The notes: a model not told the origin generated them from the sequence alone. A stretch of DNA of 64,000 bases from JAMXLO01 sp963818775 (GCA_963818775.1 CAWFUF010000024.1:496001-560000), one strand, 5' to 3'; numbered from the stretch's first letter, positions 36,242 through 46,765 are shown. Made by a program: numbers and translations.

Positions 36242-37170
36242 CAGCCGCGCACCGCGTTGAATACGCGCAGCCAGTTCCCGGAACAGACCTTTGCCACCTC
36301 CGTCTCAGACATGCCCCGATCCCGCAGGGCCGCGGCAATCTCGGCGTGGCGCGAGAAGTCGGGCATCTCGGCCTTCGCCGCGCCGGCCGGCAGGTCGGTG
36401 CCGATGCCGACGTGGTCGACGCCCACCGCGTCGATCAACCGGAACAGGTGGCGGATCATGCCGGGCAGCTTCTCCTGCCACAACACAGCGATCCAGGCGC
36501 CGATCACACCATCGGTCTCAGCCACCATCCGTGCGTACTCACGACTGATGTAGCGTGGGTGATCGCCATCCGGATGGTTCGGTTCCTTCAGGTTGGCATG
36601 AGTGCAGAGGATCGGCTTGGTCGCGGCCTTGACCACGCCTGCAACCGTCGCCTCCGAGCAGTGCGCCACGTCTACAATGATCCCGAGCTGGTTCATCCGA
36701 CCGACAGCTTCGGCGCCAAACGGCGTCAGGCCGCCATGCACCGGCGGGGCGGTCTGTATGTCGCCTGTCTCGTTGACCAGGTAGTGGGTGAGTTGGACCG
36801 AACGCACGCCGCGGGCCTCGAGAGCGTCCAGCCGATCCAGATCGCCCTCCAGGAAATCGCAGCCTTCCACGGCCAGAACCAACGCCGGGTCGCTGCTGCG
36901 GATGTCCTGTGGCTCGCGGGCGATGCGCAGACCGGTGGCCTCGAATGTGCCAAGATACTGATCGACGCAGGCCAGGCATTCCCCAGGCTCCGGATCGCGT
37001 ACCTTTTCCAGCCGTTTTGTCGTCGGGTGGCGCCGGATCATCGGCAGGTCAGCGATGGCTGAGACCACGGCGGCGGCCACCCCACTTGGCGCCATGGTCG
37101 CCAGGACGCCGAGATCGACCGGGCCGACCCGATTGGGCCGACCGGCGTGAGTGTGCATGTCGATGATCAT
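36241..37170 (-). CDS. membrane dipeptidase-like protein (peptidase family M19)
   Basis: 309 residues. The metal site is visible: DMHTHAG (rather than the usual DGHxD), the bridging Glu in AVEGCDFLEG, DVAHCSEATV, the His in CTHANLKEP and GIGTDLPAG. M19 enzymes cleave dipeptides, sometimes with D-residues. The protein is shorter than typical members (about 350) and has no signal peptide. ATG 37170 was chosen; GTG 37176 is two codons upstream. Confidence 0.85.
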   Translation of the reverse strand: MIIDMHTHAGRPNRVGPVDLGVLATMAPSGVAAAVVSAIADLPMIRRHPTTKRLEKVRDPEPGECLACVDQYLGTFEATGLRIAREPQDIRSSDPALVLAVEGCDFLEGDLDRLDALEARGVRSVQLTHYLVNETGDIQTAPPVHGGLTPFGAEAVGRMNQLGIIVDVAHCSEATVAGVVKAATKPILCTHANLKEPNHPDGDHPRYISREYARMVAETDGVIGAWIAVLWQEKLPGMIRHLFRLIDAVGVDHVGIGTDLPAGAAKAEMPDFSRHAEIAAALRDRGMSETEVAKVCSGNWLRVFNAVRG

Positions 37171-37316
37171 GGGCACCCAGAATTACAATCAGTTGTCGGT
37201 GAGTAGATAGCCCGATCCGGGCCATTTGGGCCACCGGTGATGCGCGGGGCATTCCCCGGGTGCCAGGCAAGCGCCACTGGTCTACGATACTTGTTGTAGA
37301 AAAGCAGGAGGAAACA

Positions 37317-38039
37317 TTGTGCCGGGTGCCTCTGGTAGCACTTGTCGCCATGATTGCCCTCGGCAGCATGGCGCGCGCGCAAACCCTTGAGCAGCAGCGG
37401 GAGTGGTGCGAGGACGTAAGCGATCCAGACCATGCCATCGGCGGCTGTACGGCGGTCATCCAGTCAGGCACCGGGTCGCTGGAGGTGCAGGCGGTGGCCT
37501 TTAACAATCGGGGTTACGCCTACTCCAAGAAGGGCCAATACGACCGCGCGATTGCCGATTTCGATCAGGCCATCCGGCTTGATCCGGAGATAGTGCTGGC
37601 GTTCATCAATCGCGGGGATGCCTATGCCGCGATCGGCCAATACAGCCGTGCGGTTAGCGATCTCGACCAGGCCATCCGGATCGATCCCACTTCTCCCACT
37701 GCGTTCAACGATCGTTGTTGGACCCGCGCGCTCAGCGGGGCGCTGCCCGAGGCCTTGGCCGACTGTGACGAGTCGTTGAGTTTGCGGCCGAATGCGCCGG
37801 TCACTCTCGACAGCCGCGGCTTCGTCTACCTCAAGCTCGACCGTCCGGAGCAGGCCATTGCCGACTACAACGCCGCTCTCGCACAAAGACCCACAGCGGC
37901 GAGTTCACTCTATGGCAGGGGGCTGGCCTATCTGCGGCAGCAGAACACGGCCGATGGCACGCGGGACATTGACGCCGCCAAACGGATCAACCCTGACATC
38001 GCAGCGAAATTTCAACGCTGGGGCCTGGCCGCTCCCTGA
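37317..38039 (+). CDS. secreted tetratricopeptide-repeat protein starting with TTG
   Basis: 240 residues. GGAGGAAACA immediately precedes a TTG at 37317, and no ATG matches; starting there gives a clean signal peptide (VPLVALVAMIALGSMARA, cleavage before QTLEQQ). Four TPR units follow, for example NNRGYAYSKKGQYDRAIADF and INRGDAYAAIGQYSRAVSDL. TPR proteins are interaction scaffolds; this one should be periplasmic. No partner gene is evident. Confidence 0.85.
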   Translation: MCRVPLVALVAMIALGSMARAQTLEQQREWCEDVSDPDHAIGGCTAVIQSGTGSLEVQAVAFNNRGYAYSKKGQYDRAIADFDQAIRLDPEIVLAFINRGDAYAAIGQYSRAVSDLDQAIRIDPTSPTAFNDRCWTRALSGALPEALADCDESLSLRPNAPVTLDSRGFVYLKLDRPEQAIADYNAALAQRPTAASSLYGRGLAYLRQQNTADGTRDIDAAKRINPDIAAKFQRWGLAAP

Positions 38040-38226
38040 GGGTGACGGCGACTTGTGCTCCATCAGGGCAGACGGTGCTGACATAGATGGCCAAGCCAAA
38101 CTCGGCCATGCGCGACCCGCGATGCCGTCCTGTCCTCACGCTGATCGGCCTTGCGCGCCGCGCCTCGGTTGCGCATGTTTCGGCACGACCGTGGTGGTGC
38201 CGCGGGAAGCCTGGAGCAAGCCACAG

Positions 38227-39033
38227 ATGGACGGTGGGGCCGACGCACGACGCATAACCATTCACGCCCGGGAGGATTTCGTCGGGATGCGTGCCGCCGG
38301 CCGTCTGGCCGCCGAAGCGCTGGACATGATCACCGAGCATGTGCGGCCGGGCATCGCCACCGGCACGCTCGACACGCTGTGCCACGAGTTCATCATCGCG
38401 CACGACGCCGTGCCGGCGCCGCTCAACTACCGCGGCTATCCGAAGTCGATCTGCACCTCGATCAATCATGTCGTGTGCCATGGCATCCCGGGCGAGCGGA
38501 AGCTGGAGAACGGCGACGTCCTGAATATCGACGTCACCGTGATCCTGAATGGCTGGCACGGCGACTCCTCGCGCATGTATGTCGCCGGCTCGGCTTCGAC
38601 GCGGGCCCGCAACCTGATGGACGTGACGTACGAGGCGATGATGCGCGGCGTCCGCGCGGTGAAGCCTGGCGTGACCCTGGGCGACATCGGCCATGTGATC
38701 CAGAACTATGTGGAAGGCCAGCGCTTCAGCGTGGTGCGGGACTTCTGCGGGCACGGCATTGGGCGCCGCTTCCACGAGCCACCGAACGTGCTGCATTTTG
38801 GCCGCCCAGGTGAGGGACCGGTCCTGCGGCCCGGCATGTTCTTCACGATTGAGCCAATGGTGAACGCCGGCCGGCCTGAGGTGAAGATACTGGACGACGG
38901 CTGGACCGCGGTGACGCGCGACCGCAGCCTGTCGGCGCAGTTCGAGCACATGATCGGGGTAACCGAGAAGGGCTGCGAGATCTTCACGCTGTCGCCGTCG
39001 GGGTTCAGCAAGCCGCCTTACGGCACGGACTGA
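38227..39033 (+). CDS. map: type I methionine aminopeptidase
   Basis: 268 residues. All five metal ligands are in place: NIDVTVILNGWHGDSS (two Asp), CGHGIGRRFHEPP (His), FFTIEPMVN (Glu) and FEHMIGVTEKG (Glu). It removes the initiator methionine of nascent proteins in the cytosol. ATG 38227 is preferred, with TGGAGC upstream; the frame is open further left into the TPR gene but without family similarity. Confidence 0.95.
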   Translation: MDGGADARRITIHAREDFVGMRAAGRLAAEALDMITEHVRPGIATGTLDTLCHEFIIAHDAVPAPLNYRGYPKSICTSINHVVCHGIPGERKLENGDVLNIDVTVILNGWHGDSSRMYVAGSASTRARNLMDVTYEAMMRGVRAVKPGVTLGDIGHVIQNYVEGQRFSVVRDFCGHGIGRRFHEPPNVLHFGRPGEGPVLRPGMFFTIEPMVNAGRPEVKILDDGWTAVTRDRSLSAQFEHMIGVTEKGCEIFTLSPSGFSKPPYGTD

Positions 39034-39101
39034 AGCCTGCCCCTCTGGTCCCCCGCTGGCAGGCCATCTAGGCTGGCGGTCGGAATGCCAGGAGGGACGT
39101 T

Positions 39102-39512
39102 ATGAACGACCAGACCATGACCATGCCGAGCATGAAGGTCGCCGTGGCCAACAAGGAGAATGCGAACTACGTCGCTGGCCGCCGTGCCTTCTTCAAGTAC
39201 CGCGACCTCGGCGTGACCGAGGGGACCAACGGCTTCATGCGCGCCCAGGTCACGTCGGCCGAGCAGGGGATGTCGAAGCCCACCGGCTGGCACGTCCACA
39301 AATGCCAGGCGCAGTTGGTGTATATGCTGAGCGGCTGGGTGGACCTGGTGTTCGCCGACCGCACGGTGCGCGTCAACGCCGGCGACTCGATCATGATCCC
39401 GGGCAACACGCCGCACAACGAGACCGGTACCTCGGACACGTTCGAGCTTCTCGAGGTGTCGGTTCCCGCCGACATGGGCACCGAGCCCTGCGATCCCCCG
39501 CCGGGGCATTAA
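39102..39512 (+). CDS. single-domain cupin protein
   Basis: 136 residues. The two cupin motifs are HVHKCQAQLVYMLSG and GDSIMIPGNTPHNE, giving two or three histidine ligands for a metal. A good AGGAGG site precedes the ATG. The enzymatic or binding role cannot be assigned from the sequence; it stands between map and radC on the same strand. Confidence 0.88.
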   Translation: MNDQTMTMPSMKVAVANKENANYVAGRRAFFKYRDLGVTEGTNGFMRAQVTSAEQGMSKPTGWHVHKCQAQLVYMLSGWVDLVFADRTVRVNAGDSIMIPGNTPHNETGTSDTFELLEVSVPADMGTEPCDPPPGH

Positions 39513-39546
39513 CCTCGGTTCAAGCTGAGTCCGTCACTCTGGGGGT

Positions 39547-40296
39547 GTGGCAACCACGCTTTTCACCGAAGGGGCTGACCTGTTCGATGTCACGCTGCCG
39601 GGCATGGCCGCGCGACCAGTCGGCGTCGACGGCCATCGTGGGCGCTTGCGCGAGCGTCTGCTGACCGTAGGGCCGGACGCGCTGGCTGATCACGAGATGC
39701 TGGAGATCGTACTGTTCGCCCTGCCGCGCCGCGACACCAAGCCGCTCGCCCGCGCGCTGTTATCGCGCTTCGGCAGCTTCGCGCGGGTGATCACTGCCTC
39801 GGTCCCTGACCTGCTGTCAGTTGAAGGCCTGGGCGAGGCAGGCGCGGCGGCGCTCAAATCGGTGCAGGCCGCGGCACTGCGGCTGCTGCGCGCCGAGGTA
39901 ATCGAGCAGCCGGTGCTGACCAACTGGGAGCGGCTGACGGCCTACCTATGCGCGGAACTGTCGCGGGAACGCGTCGAGCAGTTCCGTGTGCTGTTCCTCG
40001 ACAGCCGCAACCGATTGCTGGCAGACGAGGCGCAGCAACGCGGCACGGTGAACCACACCCCTGTCTACCCGCGCGAGGTCGCCAAGCGAGCGCTGGAGCT
40101 TCATGCCACCGCACTGATCCTGGTGCACAACCATCCGAGTGGCGATCCGACGCCTTCGCGCGACGACATAGTGATGACCGAGCAGATCAGGGTGGCCGCA
40201 GCTGCGCTGTCGATCGCTCTGCACGACCACATCATCGTGGGAAACGGGCGGTGGCTAAGTTTCCGGCGAGAGGGGCTGCTGGTCGACAAGGCCTGA
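39547..40296 (+). CDS. radC: RadC/JAB-domain protein
   Basis: 249 residues if started at GTG 39547, or 230 from ATG 39604, which is nearer to usual RadC length. A UPF0758 N-domain with a helix-hairpin-helix-like part (LLSVEGLGEAGAAALKSVQ) leads to the JAMM metalloprotease motif HNHPSGDPTPSRDD. RadC was linked to DNA repair, but its real role is unsettled. The gene is complete. Confidence 0.92.
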   Translation: MATTLFTEGADLFDVTLPGMAARPVGVDGHRGRLRERLLTVGPDALADHEMLEIVLFALPRRDTKPLARALLSRFGSFARVITASVPDLLSVEGLGEAGAAALKSVQAAALRLLRAEVIEQPVLTNWERLTAYLCAELSRERVEQFRVLFLDSRNRLLADEAQQRGTVNHTPVYPREVAKRALELHATALILVHNHPSGDPTPSRDDIVMTEQIRVAAAALSIALHDHIIVGNGRWLSFRREGLLVDKA

Positions 40297-40361
40297 AGGC
40301 CGGCGGCACGTGGATCCCTCCTGATGCCCCACGCCAGTGCCTTGCAGCGGCAGACTTCATT

Positions 40362-40492
40362 TTAACACGGAGAAAGTAAGGCGAGAGCCACCGAGGGCCA
40401 CGGAGGTAGCGAAAGTGGCGCTTCGCGCGAAGCGCATAGACTGCTTTCTCCGTGGCCCTCCGTGGCCCTCGCCTTCCCTTCTCCGTGTTGAA
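40362..40492. repeat. 131-bp imperfect palindromic element (candidate REP/MITE-like repeat)
   Basis: The left arm (40362-40414) and right arm (40443-40492) are about 85-90 percent inverted copies built from TCCGTGGCCCTC-type units and each ends in an AACACGGAGAA / TTCTCCGTGTT pair. The centre is a perfect 18-bp palindrome, GCGCTTCGCGCGAAGCGC, at 40418-40435. As single-stranded DNA or RNA it would fold into one long hairpin. It encodes no protein and lies between radC and a convergent TauD gene. No second copy was seen in this window. Confidence 0.75.
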
Positions 40493-40543
40493 TCAAAGCC
40501 GTTGCCGCGCACGAAACCGTCGCACGAGGCCTCAGCGGCCGGG

Positions 40544-41383
40544 TCATTCTGGCCGGTCGCCGGCGAGCGTTATGCGCTGCATGATGCGGCGCTGCCCGTG
40601 GTAGTCGTTCATCGCGTAGTGCTGCACACAGCGATTGTCCCAGATCGCCAGTGAACCAGGCGTCCAGCGGAAGCGGCAGGTCAACTCCGGGCGGATCTGG
40701 TGACGGAACAGGAATTCCAGCAGCGGCGCGCTCTCCTCGACAGTCATGCCGGCGATGCTGACGGTATGCGCGCGATTGACATAGAGTGCCTTGCGTCCGG
40801 TCTCCGGATGCGTGCGCACCACGGGATGCTCGGCCTCCAGCAGCTTGCGCGCCTCTGTGCTGCCGTCGGATCGGATGCGGTCCTCGCGTGTTCTGCTTGC
40901 GTCGGCCTTGGCCGAACTGGACACGCCGCGCAGGCCGGCCAGAAGTCCGCGTAGTTTCTCGGACAGCGTCTCGCAGGCGAGGTATTGGTTGGCGAAAAGT
41001 GTGTCGCCGCCGGCCTCCGGCACTTCCCGCGCGACCAGCAGCGTCGCCATTGGCGGCTCCTGGAGATAGGTCGTATCTGAATGCCAGACCCCGCCGAAGT
41101 TGACAGTCTCGTGCTCCAGCTTGGCGACGTTGATGATCTCTGGAAAACCCTCGATGCCCTTGACGAACGGATATTCGATCGGCGTGCCGAAACGGCGCGC
41201 CAGCGCCAGGAAGCGTTCCGGCGGCAGATCCTGGTCACGGAAGAAGATCACGAGGTGATCGAGCAGCGCCTGGCGGATCGCGCCGATCGTGGCGTCCGGC
41301 AGCTCTGCCGCGAGATCGACGCCGCGCAGCTCAGCGCCAACCGCACCGGCGATCGGCTTGACCTCGAAGGGCACGTTACGCAT
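40544..41383 (-). CDS. TauD/TfdA family dioxygenase
   Basis: 279 residues. Iron ligands: HSD in GGVWHSDTTYL and the distal His in CVQHYAMNDYHG; the 2-oxoglutarate Arg in RIMQRITLAG. The N-terminus IAGAVGAELRGVDLAAELP is typical. GGAGGC precedes ATG 41383. It is the second TauD/TfdA paralogue of the window and stands alone, downstream of a divergent Nramp gene. Substrate unknown. Confidence 0.9.
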   Translation of the reverse strand: MRNVPFEVKPIAGAVGAELRGVDLAAELPDATIGAIRQALLDHLVIFFRDQDLPPERFLALARRFGTPIEYPFVKGIEGFPEIINVAKLEHETVNFGGVWHSDTTYLQEPPMATLLVAREVPEAGGDTLFANQYLACETLSEKLRGLLAGLRGVSSSAKADASRTREDRIRSDGSTEARKLLEAEHPVVRTHPETGRKALYVNRAHTVSIAGMTVEESAPLLEFLFRHQIRPELTCRFRWTPGSLAIWDNRCVQHYAMNDYHGQRRIMQRITLAGDRPE

Positions 41384-41414
41384 GCACTGCCTCCAGATTG
41401 GCTGTCGATTGAGC

Positions 41415-42638
41415 CTAGTCCAGCAGGCCGATGCCGAAAATGGCGCCCAACACCGCGGTGCCACCGGTGAGCGTGCACACAGCGACCACCAGCCACAGAT
41501 ATGGTCCCCTCGGTCGATGCGGGTGCGGCAACGCCTTCATCGCCAGAGCAGCCAGCATCCCAAGCACGGCCGGCAGCATCAACGCGTTCATCACCTGCAC
41601 GCCAATGTTGAGCGCTACCAGGTCCGGCCATAGCGCCACGATGGCTGTGGCGCTCGCGATCATCAGCAGATAACCCCCGTAGAACCATCGCACCCGCAGC
41701 GGTTGCTGCTCGAGTGTGTGGCGGTAGCCGGTCACCTCGCCGAGCCCCCAGGCGAACCCGAGCGAACAGACGATTGCCGCCACCATGCCCGCGCCGAGCA
41801 CGCCAGCGCTGAACACGAACCGCCCAGGGCCGATGCCGAGATAGGGTGTAAGCGCCTCACTCATGTCGCCGACAGAATGCAGCGTGATGCCCTTGCCGCT
41901 CAGCGTGGCGGCGCAGGCGATCAGCACCGCAGCCATCACGAGCTGGGTGACCACCGCGCCGATGGCCGTGTCGCATCGTGCTGTCGCGTAATGTTCCGCC
42001 GCAAGTTTCTTGTCGGCAATGGCTGACTGCTGATAGAACAGCATCCATGGCATCACCACTGAGCCAATATTGGCCGCGCTCAGATAGAGGTAGTCCCTGT
42101 CGCCAAAGGCGATGTCGAGACTGCCACTGAGCATCTCGTGCACGTTGGGCCGCGCAGCCCAGGCGACGAAGAAGAACGCCAGTTCGAACAGGCCTATCGC
42201 GATGGCCGCGCGTTCCACAGTGCGATACGAGCGGGTGATCACTACGGCGAGCAGCCCGATCGCTGCGACCGGCAGCGTAACAATGCGCGGCAGTCCGTAC
42301 AGTTCACCAACGCCTGCGACGCCGGCGAATTCGGTGAGCAGCGCCCCCAGTGTGGCGATGGCAAGGCCGACGACGGACAGCCAGGCCCAGAACGGTCCGA
42401 ACGTCGCGCGGATCAGTTCGCCGTAGCCCCGGCCGGTGAAGATGCCGAGACGGACAGTGAGTTCCTGCACGATGTAGAGGATCGGCATCAGCAGGAACTG
42501 CAAACCAAGGAGCCGGTAGCCCCACTGCACGCCGGACTGGCCGGCGGTGATGACGGATCCAACGTCACTGTCGGCCAGCATGACCACAAGGCCGGGGCCG
42601 AACACGGCGAGGAGGCGCGCACGTGTCCCGCCCAGCAT
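41415..42638 (-). CDS. Nramp-family divalent metal transporter with altered metal-site motifs
   Basis: 407 residues with about 11 transmembrane helices. GPGLVVMLADSDVGSV (TM1) and GSVVMPWMLFYQQSA (TM6) align with the canonical DPGN and MPHN metal-site motifs, but here they read DVGS and MPWM: the TM1 Asp and TM6 Met stay, while Pro, Asn and His are lost. This is the kind of change seen in non-canonical Nramp relatives that prefer other ions such as Mg2+. It is divergent from cysS across 52 bases. Confidence 0.85.
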   Translation of the reverse strand: MLGGTRARLLAVFGPGLVVMLADSDVGSVITAGQSGVQWGYRLLGLQFLLMPILYIVQELTVRLGIFTGRGYGELIRATFGPFWAWLSVVGLAIATLGALLTEFAGVAGVGELYGLPRIVTLPVAAIGLLAVVITRSYRTVERAAIAIGLFELAFFFVAWAARPNVHEMLSGSLDIAFGDRDYLYLSAANIGSVVMPWMLFYQQSAIADKKLAAEHYATARCDTAIGAVVTQLVMAAVLIACAATLSGKGITLHSVGDMSEALTPYLGIGPGRFVFSAGVLGAGMVAAIVCSLGFAWGLGEVTGYRHTLEQQPLRVRWFYGGYLLMIASATAIVALWPDLVALNIGVQVMNALMLPAVLGMLAALAMKALPHPHRPRGPYLWLVVAVCTLTGGTAVLGAIFGIGLLD

Positions 42639-42690
42639 TGATTCACCCGCCCGTTTGGCCGAGAAGACCGCTTATCTGGAGAAGGATCCC

Positions 42691-44039
<1,349 letters not shown>

Positions 44040-44040
<1 letters not shown>

Positions 44041-44831
44041 TGACGGGCCGCGATGGTGGCGCGGAGCTTGCGCCAATCGCCAACTCACCTGTCGTCATTC
44101 TGGTGCGGCCGCAACTCGCCGACAACATTGGTGCCTGCGCGCGCGCCATGGCAAACGGCGGACTGTTCCATCTGCGCCTGGTTGTCCCGCGCGACGGCTG
44201 GCCGCAGGAAAAGGCGTGGCGCAATGCGTCCGGTGCCGATCGTATCCTCGATGCGGCGACGGTGTTTGCATCGGTGCCGGATGCGGTCGCCGATCTGCAT
44301 CGCGTCTTCGCCACGTGCCCGCGGCCGCGTCACATCATCAAGCCGGTGCTGACTGCGCGCGGTGCCGCCACTGAGCTGCATGAGGTCGGTGCACGCGGTC
44401 TGCGCACCGGCATACTGTTCGGACCGGAGCGCGCCGGACTCGACAACGACGACATGGCGCAGGCCGATGCGCTGGTGCGCTATCCGCTCAATCCGGCGTT
44501 CATGTCGCTCAATCTGGCGCAGGCCGTGATGGTGTTGGCCTACGAGTGGTGGACTGTCGCGGAGGCGACCCCGCCGCGTGAGCTGATGACCAACGAGACG
44601 CATGTCGCGACCAAGGGTGAGCTAGAGAACTTCCTGACCCACCTGATCGATCAGCTCGACGCGTGCGGTTTCCTGCGCAATCCGCCAAAGCGTCCGGGCA
44701 TGGTGCGCAACATTCGTCACTTCTTCCAGCGCGGCGAAGTCACCGAGCAGGAACTGCGCACCCTGCATGGTATCGTGACCGAACTTGCCGTCGGCCGCCG
44801 GCAGATGGGACGACTGGAGGATGCGGATTAG
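44040..44831 (+). CDS. trmJ: SpoU-family RNA methyltransferase, TrmJ-like
   Basis: 263 residues. Knot-fold motifs: VRPQLADNIGACARAM (motif 1), ILFGPERAGLDNDD (motif 2) and NPAFMSLNLAQAVMVLAYEW (motif 3), with the helical C-tail typical of TrmJ. It 2'-O-methylates position 32 of some tRNAs using SAM. It is coupled by TGATG to cysS. Confidence 0.92.
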
Positions 44832-44842
44832 TCGCCCGATCG

Positions 44843-45232
44843 CTAATTGCCCGACTGCGCGACGGACAACAGGCGCTGCTTCAGCGATGGATCGGCCTGA
44901 GCCATCTGGATCGCCTGTTGGTACTGCTGCACGGACAATCCCTGATCGCCGATCGCCTTCACCATTTCGTTCTTCGCCTGATCGTCCAGTGTCCCCTGCT
45001 GCTGTGGCGCCATCGATTGGGCACGCTGTGAATATTGCTGGCGGATCATCGCCACATGCCGCAGTGCCACGCCGACCTTATGCACCATGGCGTCCGACAT
45101 CTGGCCCTGCTGCGACGTCACTCCGGGTGTCTGCTGTGACGTCACTCCGGGTGTCTGCTGTGCTATTGCGGGCAGCGCAGCAGACGCCATCAGCAGGGCT
45201 GCCGCAGTGGCAGCCACTCGAGACGCTTTCAT
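44843..45232 (-). CDS. secreted DUF4168-like protein with a tandem peptide repeat
   Basis: 129 residues with signal peptide (ASRVAATAAALLMASAALPA, cleaved near AIAQQ). A direct repeat QQTPGVTSQQTPGVTS follows, encoded by two identical 24-base units. The helical domain (VHKVGVALRHVAMIRQQYSQ ... AIGDQGLSVQQYQQAIQMAQ) matches the second half of DUF4168. It is probably periplasmic. The next gene encodes a relative without signal peptide. Function unknown. Confidence 0.78.
   Translation of the reverse strand: MKASRVAATAAALLMASAALPAIAQQTPGVTSQQTPGVTSQQGQMSDAMVHKVGVALRHVAMIRQQYSQRAQSMAPQQQGTLDDQAKNEMVKAIGDQGLSVQQYQQAIQMAQADPSLKQRLLSVAQSGN
45114..45161. repeat. two perfect 24-bp tandem repeats inside the DUF4168-like gene
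   Basis: The unit GACGTCACTCCGGGTGTCTG plus CTGT occurs twice without mismatch and adds eight residues. Identity at third codon positions shows a recent duplication, likely by slippage. Confidence 0.9.
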
Positions 45233-45257
45233 TGATTTTCCCCTCGTTATGGACGAA

Positions 45258-45578
45258 TCAGCTAGCCCGGCAGGCGACCAGGACGCGTTCCTCGAGATCA
45301 GGATCCGTCTGCGCACTGGCTATCACCTCGTTATATTCCGCCACGGTCAGGCCCTGATCACCGATGGCGCGGACCGCCGCAGTCTCCACGTGGCCGGCGA
45401 GATCCTGCCGTTCCTCCTCGGTCTGCGCTGTCGCCATGTTCTCTTCCAAGGATTGGCGCAGCTTCACAATCTCCACTACCGCCTTGCCGACCTGCGATAC
45501 GACCTGATCGGATACATCGCCACTCTGCAAGGTTCCGTCGCGCCGTGGCGTGCTCGAAGTGCTCTTCGCCTTCGCCAT
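45258..45578 (-). CDS. cytosolic DUF4168-like protein, paralogue of its neighbour
   Basis: 106 residues without a signal peptide. VVSQVGKAVVEIVKLRQS and VRAIGDQGLTVAEYNEVIAS align with the neighbouring secreted protein (about half of the positions match in the second block). A leader of charged, Ser/Thr-rich residues precedes. GGGAGA lies before ATG 45578. It sits 25 bases upstream of the secreted paralogue on the same strand, so they are probably co-transcribed. Confidence 0.75.
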   Translation of the reverse strand: MAKAKSTSSTPRRDGTLQSGDVSDQVVSQVGKAVVEIVKLRQSLEENMATAQTEEERQDLAGHVETAAVRAIGDQGLTVAEYNEVIASAQTDPDLEERVLVACRAS

Positions 45579-45734
45579 GGATGTCTCCCTTCAGATTCCG
45601 CTCGTGCGGCGAACGCGCAACCGCGTGCCGCCCCATCGACCTCGATGGTCGCCGGAAGCTTGGGACGACCGACTCTCGATCAAGGGGGGCGCGCGATCGG
45701 TAATGTCGCTCAGCGCTTCGTGAAGTGCAGCGAC

Positions 45735-46727
45735 TCAGCGTCCGCAGTCGATCACCACCGTGCCGATCTTGTCACCGCGCTCCACCGCCTCGTGAGCCGC
45801 CGCGGCCTCGAATAGTGGAAATCGCGCGGCAACCGACAGAATGCGCTGGCCGCTCGCGATCCAGTTAGCCATGTCGCTCTGTGCGCGCTTGCGCGCCGGG
45901 TGCGGCGTGCCGGGCAGCGACATCGGATACAGCGAGATGTTCCGCTGCATCAGCTCGCCGACCGGCAGGCGTGGTGTACGGTCGCCGTTCGAGGCGTAGA
46001 TCGCGATGCTCCCGTTGGCACGCACGCAGCGCAGGGTCGCCGCGAGGTTGCCGCCGAAATCCACATCCACAACGTGATCGACGCCTTCGCCGCCAGTGAT
46101 GTCGCGCGCCCGTGCGGCGACGTCCTCGTTGCGATAGTTGATCACATGGTCGGCGCCGCCGGCGCGGGCGCGTTCGGCTTTTGCCTCAGAGCTGACCGTG
46201 GCGATCACCGTGGCACCCGCCCACTTCGCAAGCTGCACCGCGTAGTGCCCGACGGCACCCGCCGCACCGGTTACCAGCAGCGTGCGGCCCTGCACCGGAC
46301 CGCCAGCGAACACACAATAATACGCAGTCATTCCGGGGATGCCGAGGGTGGCGCCCTCGGCGAACGACACGTGCTCCGGCAGCGGCATCACCAGATCGAC
46401 ATTCAGCGCGATGAACTCCGCCGCGGTGCCCATCCAGCGGCCGTTGCGCTGGCCGTTGTATAGCCAGACGCGCCGGCCCACCCAGCTTTCCGGTACCGTC
46501 GACCCGACGCGATCGACCACGCCGGCGCCGTCGCTGCACGTGACAACGCGCGGATATTCCATCGCCGGTGCAGGCCCGCGGCGACGGCCGGCGTCGGACG
46601 GGTTCACGCCCGCGGCTTCGAGCCTCACGCGGACTTCGTAGTTGCCCGGTTCCGGCGTGGGTAGTTCGCCGCACACCAAGACTTCATTCGCCGGTCCTTG
46701 CCGGTCGTACCAGACGGCGCGCATCAT
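45735..46727 (-). CDS. NADPH:quinone reductase / zeta-crystallin-like MDR oxidoreductase
   Basis: 330 residues. MRAVWYDRQGPANEVLV starts the GroES-like domain; the Rossmann motif TLLVTGAAGAVGHYAVQLAKW and GADHVINYRNEDV follow. No zinc ligands, as expected for the quinone oxidoreductase branch. It reduces quinones or enones with NADPH. AGGAG precedes a double ATG (46727 and 46724). It is a single gene divergent from a GFA remnant. Confidence 0.9.
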   Translation of the reverse strand: MMRAVWYDRQGPANEVLVCGELPTPEPGNYEVRVRLEAAGVNPSDAGRRRGPAPAMEYPRVVTCSDGAGVVDRVGSTVPESWVGRRVWLYNGQRNGRWMGTAAEFIALNVDLVMPLPEHVSFAEGATLGIPGMTAYYCVFAGGPVQGRTLLVTGAAGAVGHYAVQLAKWAGATVIATVSSEAKAERARAGGADHVINYRNEDVAARARDITGGEGVDHVVDVDFGGNLAATLRCVRANGSIAIYASNGDRTPRLPVGELMQRNISLYPMSLPGTPHPARKRAQSDMANWIASGQRILSVAARFPLFEAAAAHEAVERGDKIGTVVIDCGR

Positions 46728-46765
46728 CCGGGCTCCTCGATCATTGGCAATATGAGGGTGAACCA

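Noticed and set aside
40362..40492. CRISPR array
   Set aside because: The repeats are inverted arms of one palindrome, without spaced direct repeats and without cas genes.
45114..45161. CRISPR or minisatellite array
   Set aside because: Only two adjacent in-frame units inside a coding region.
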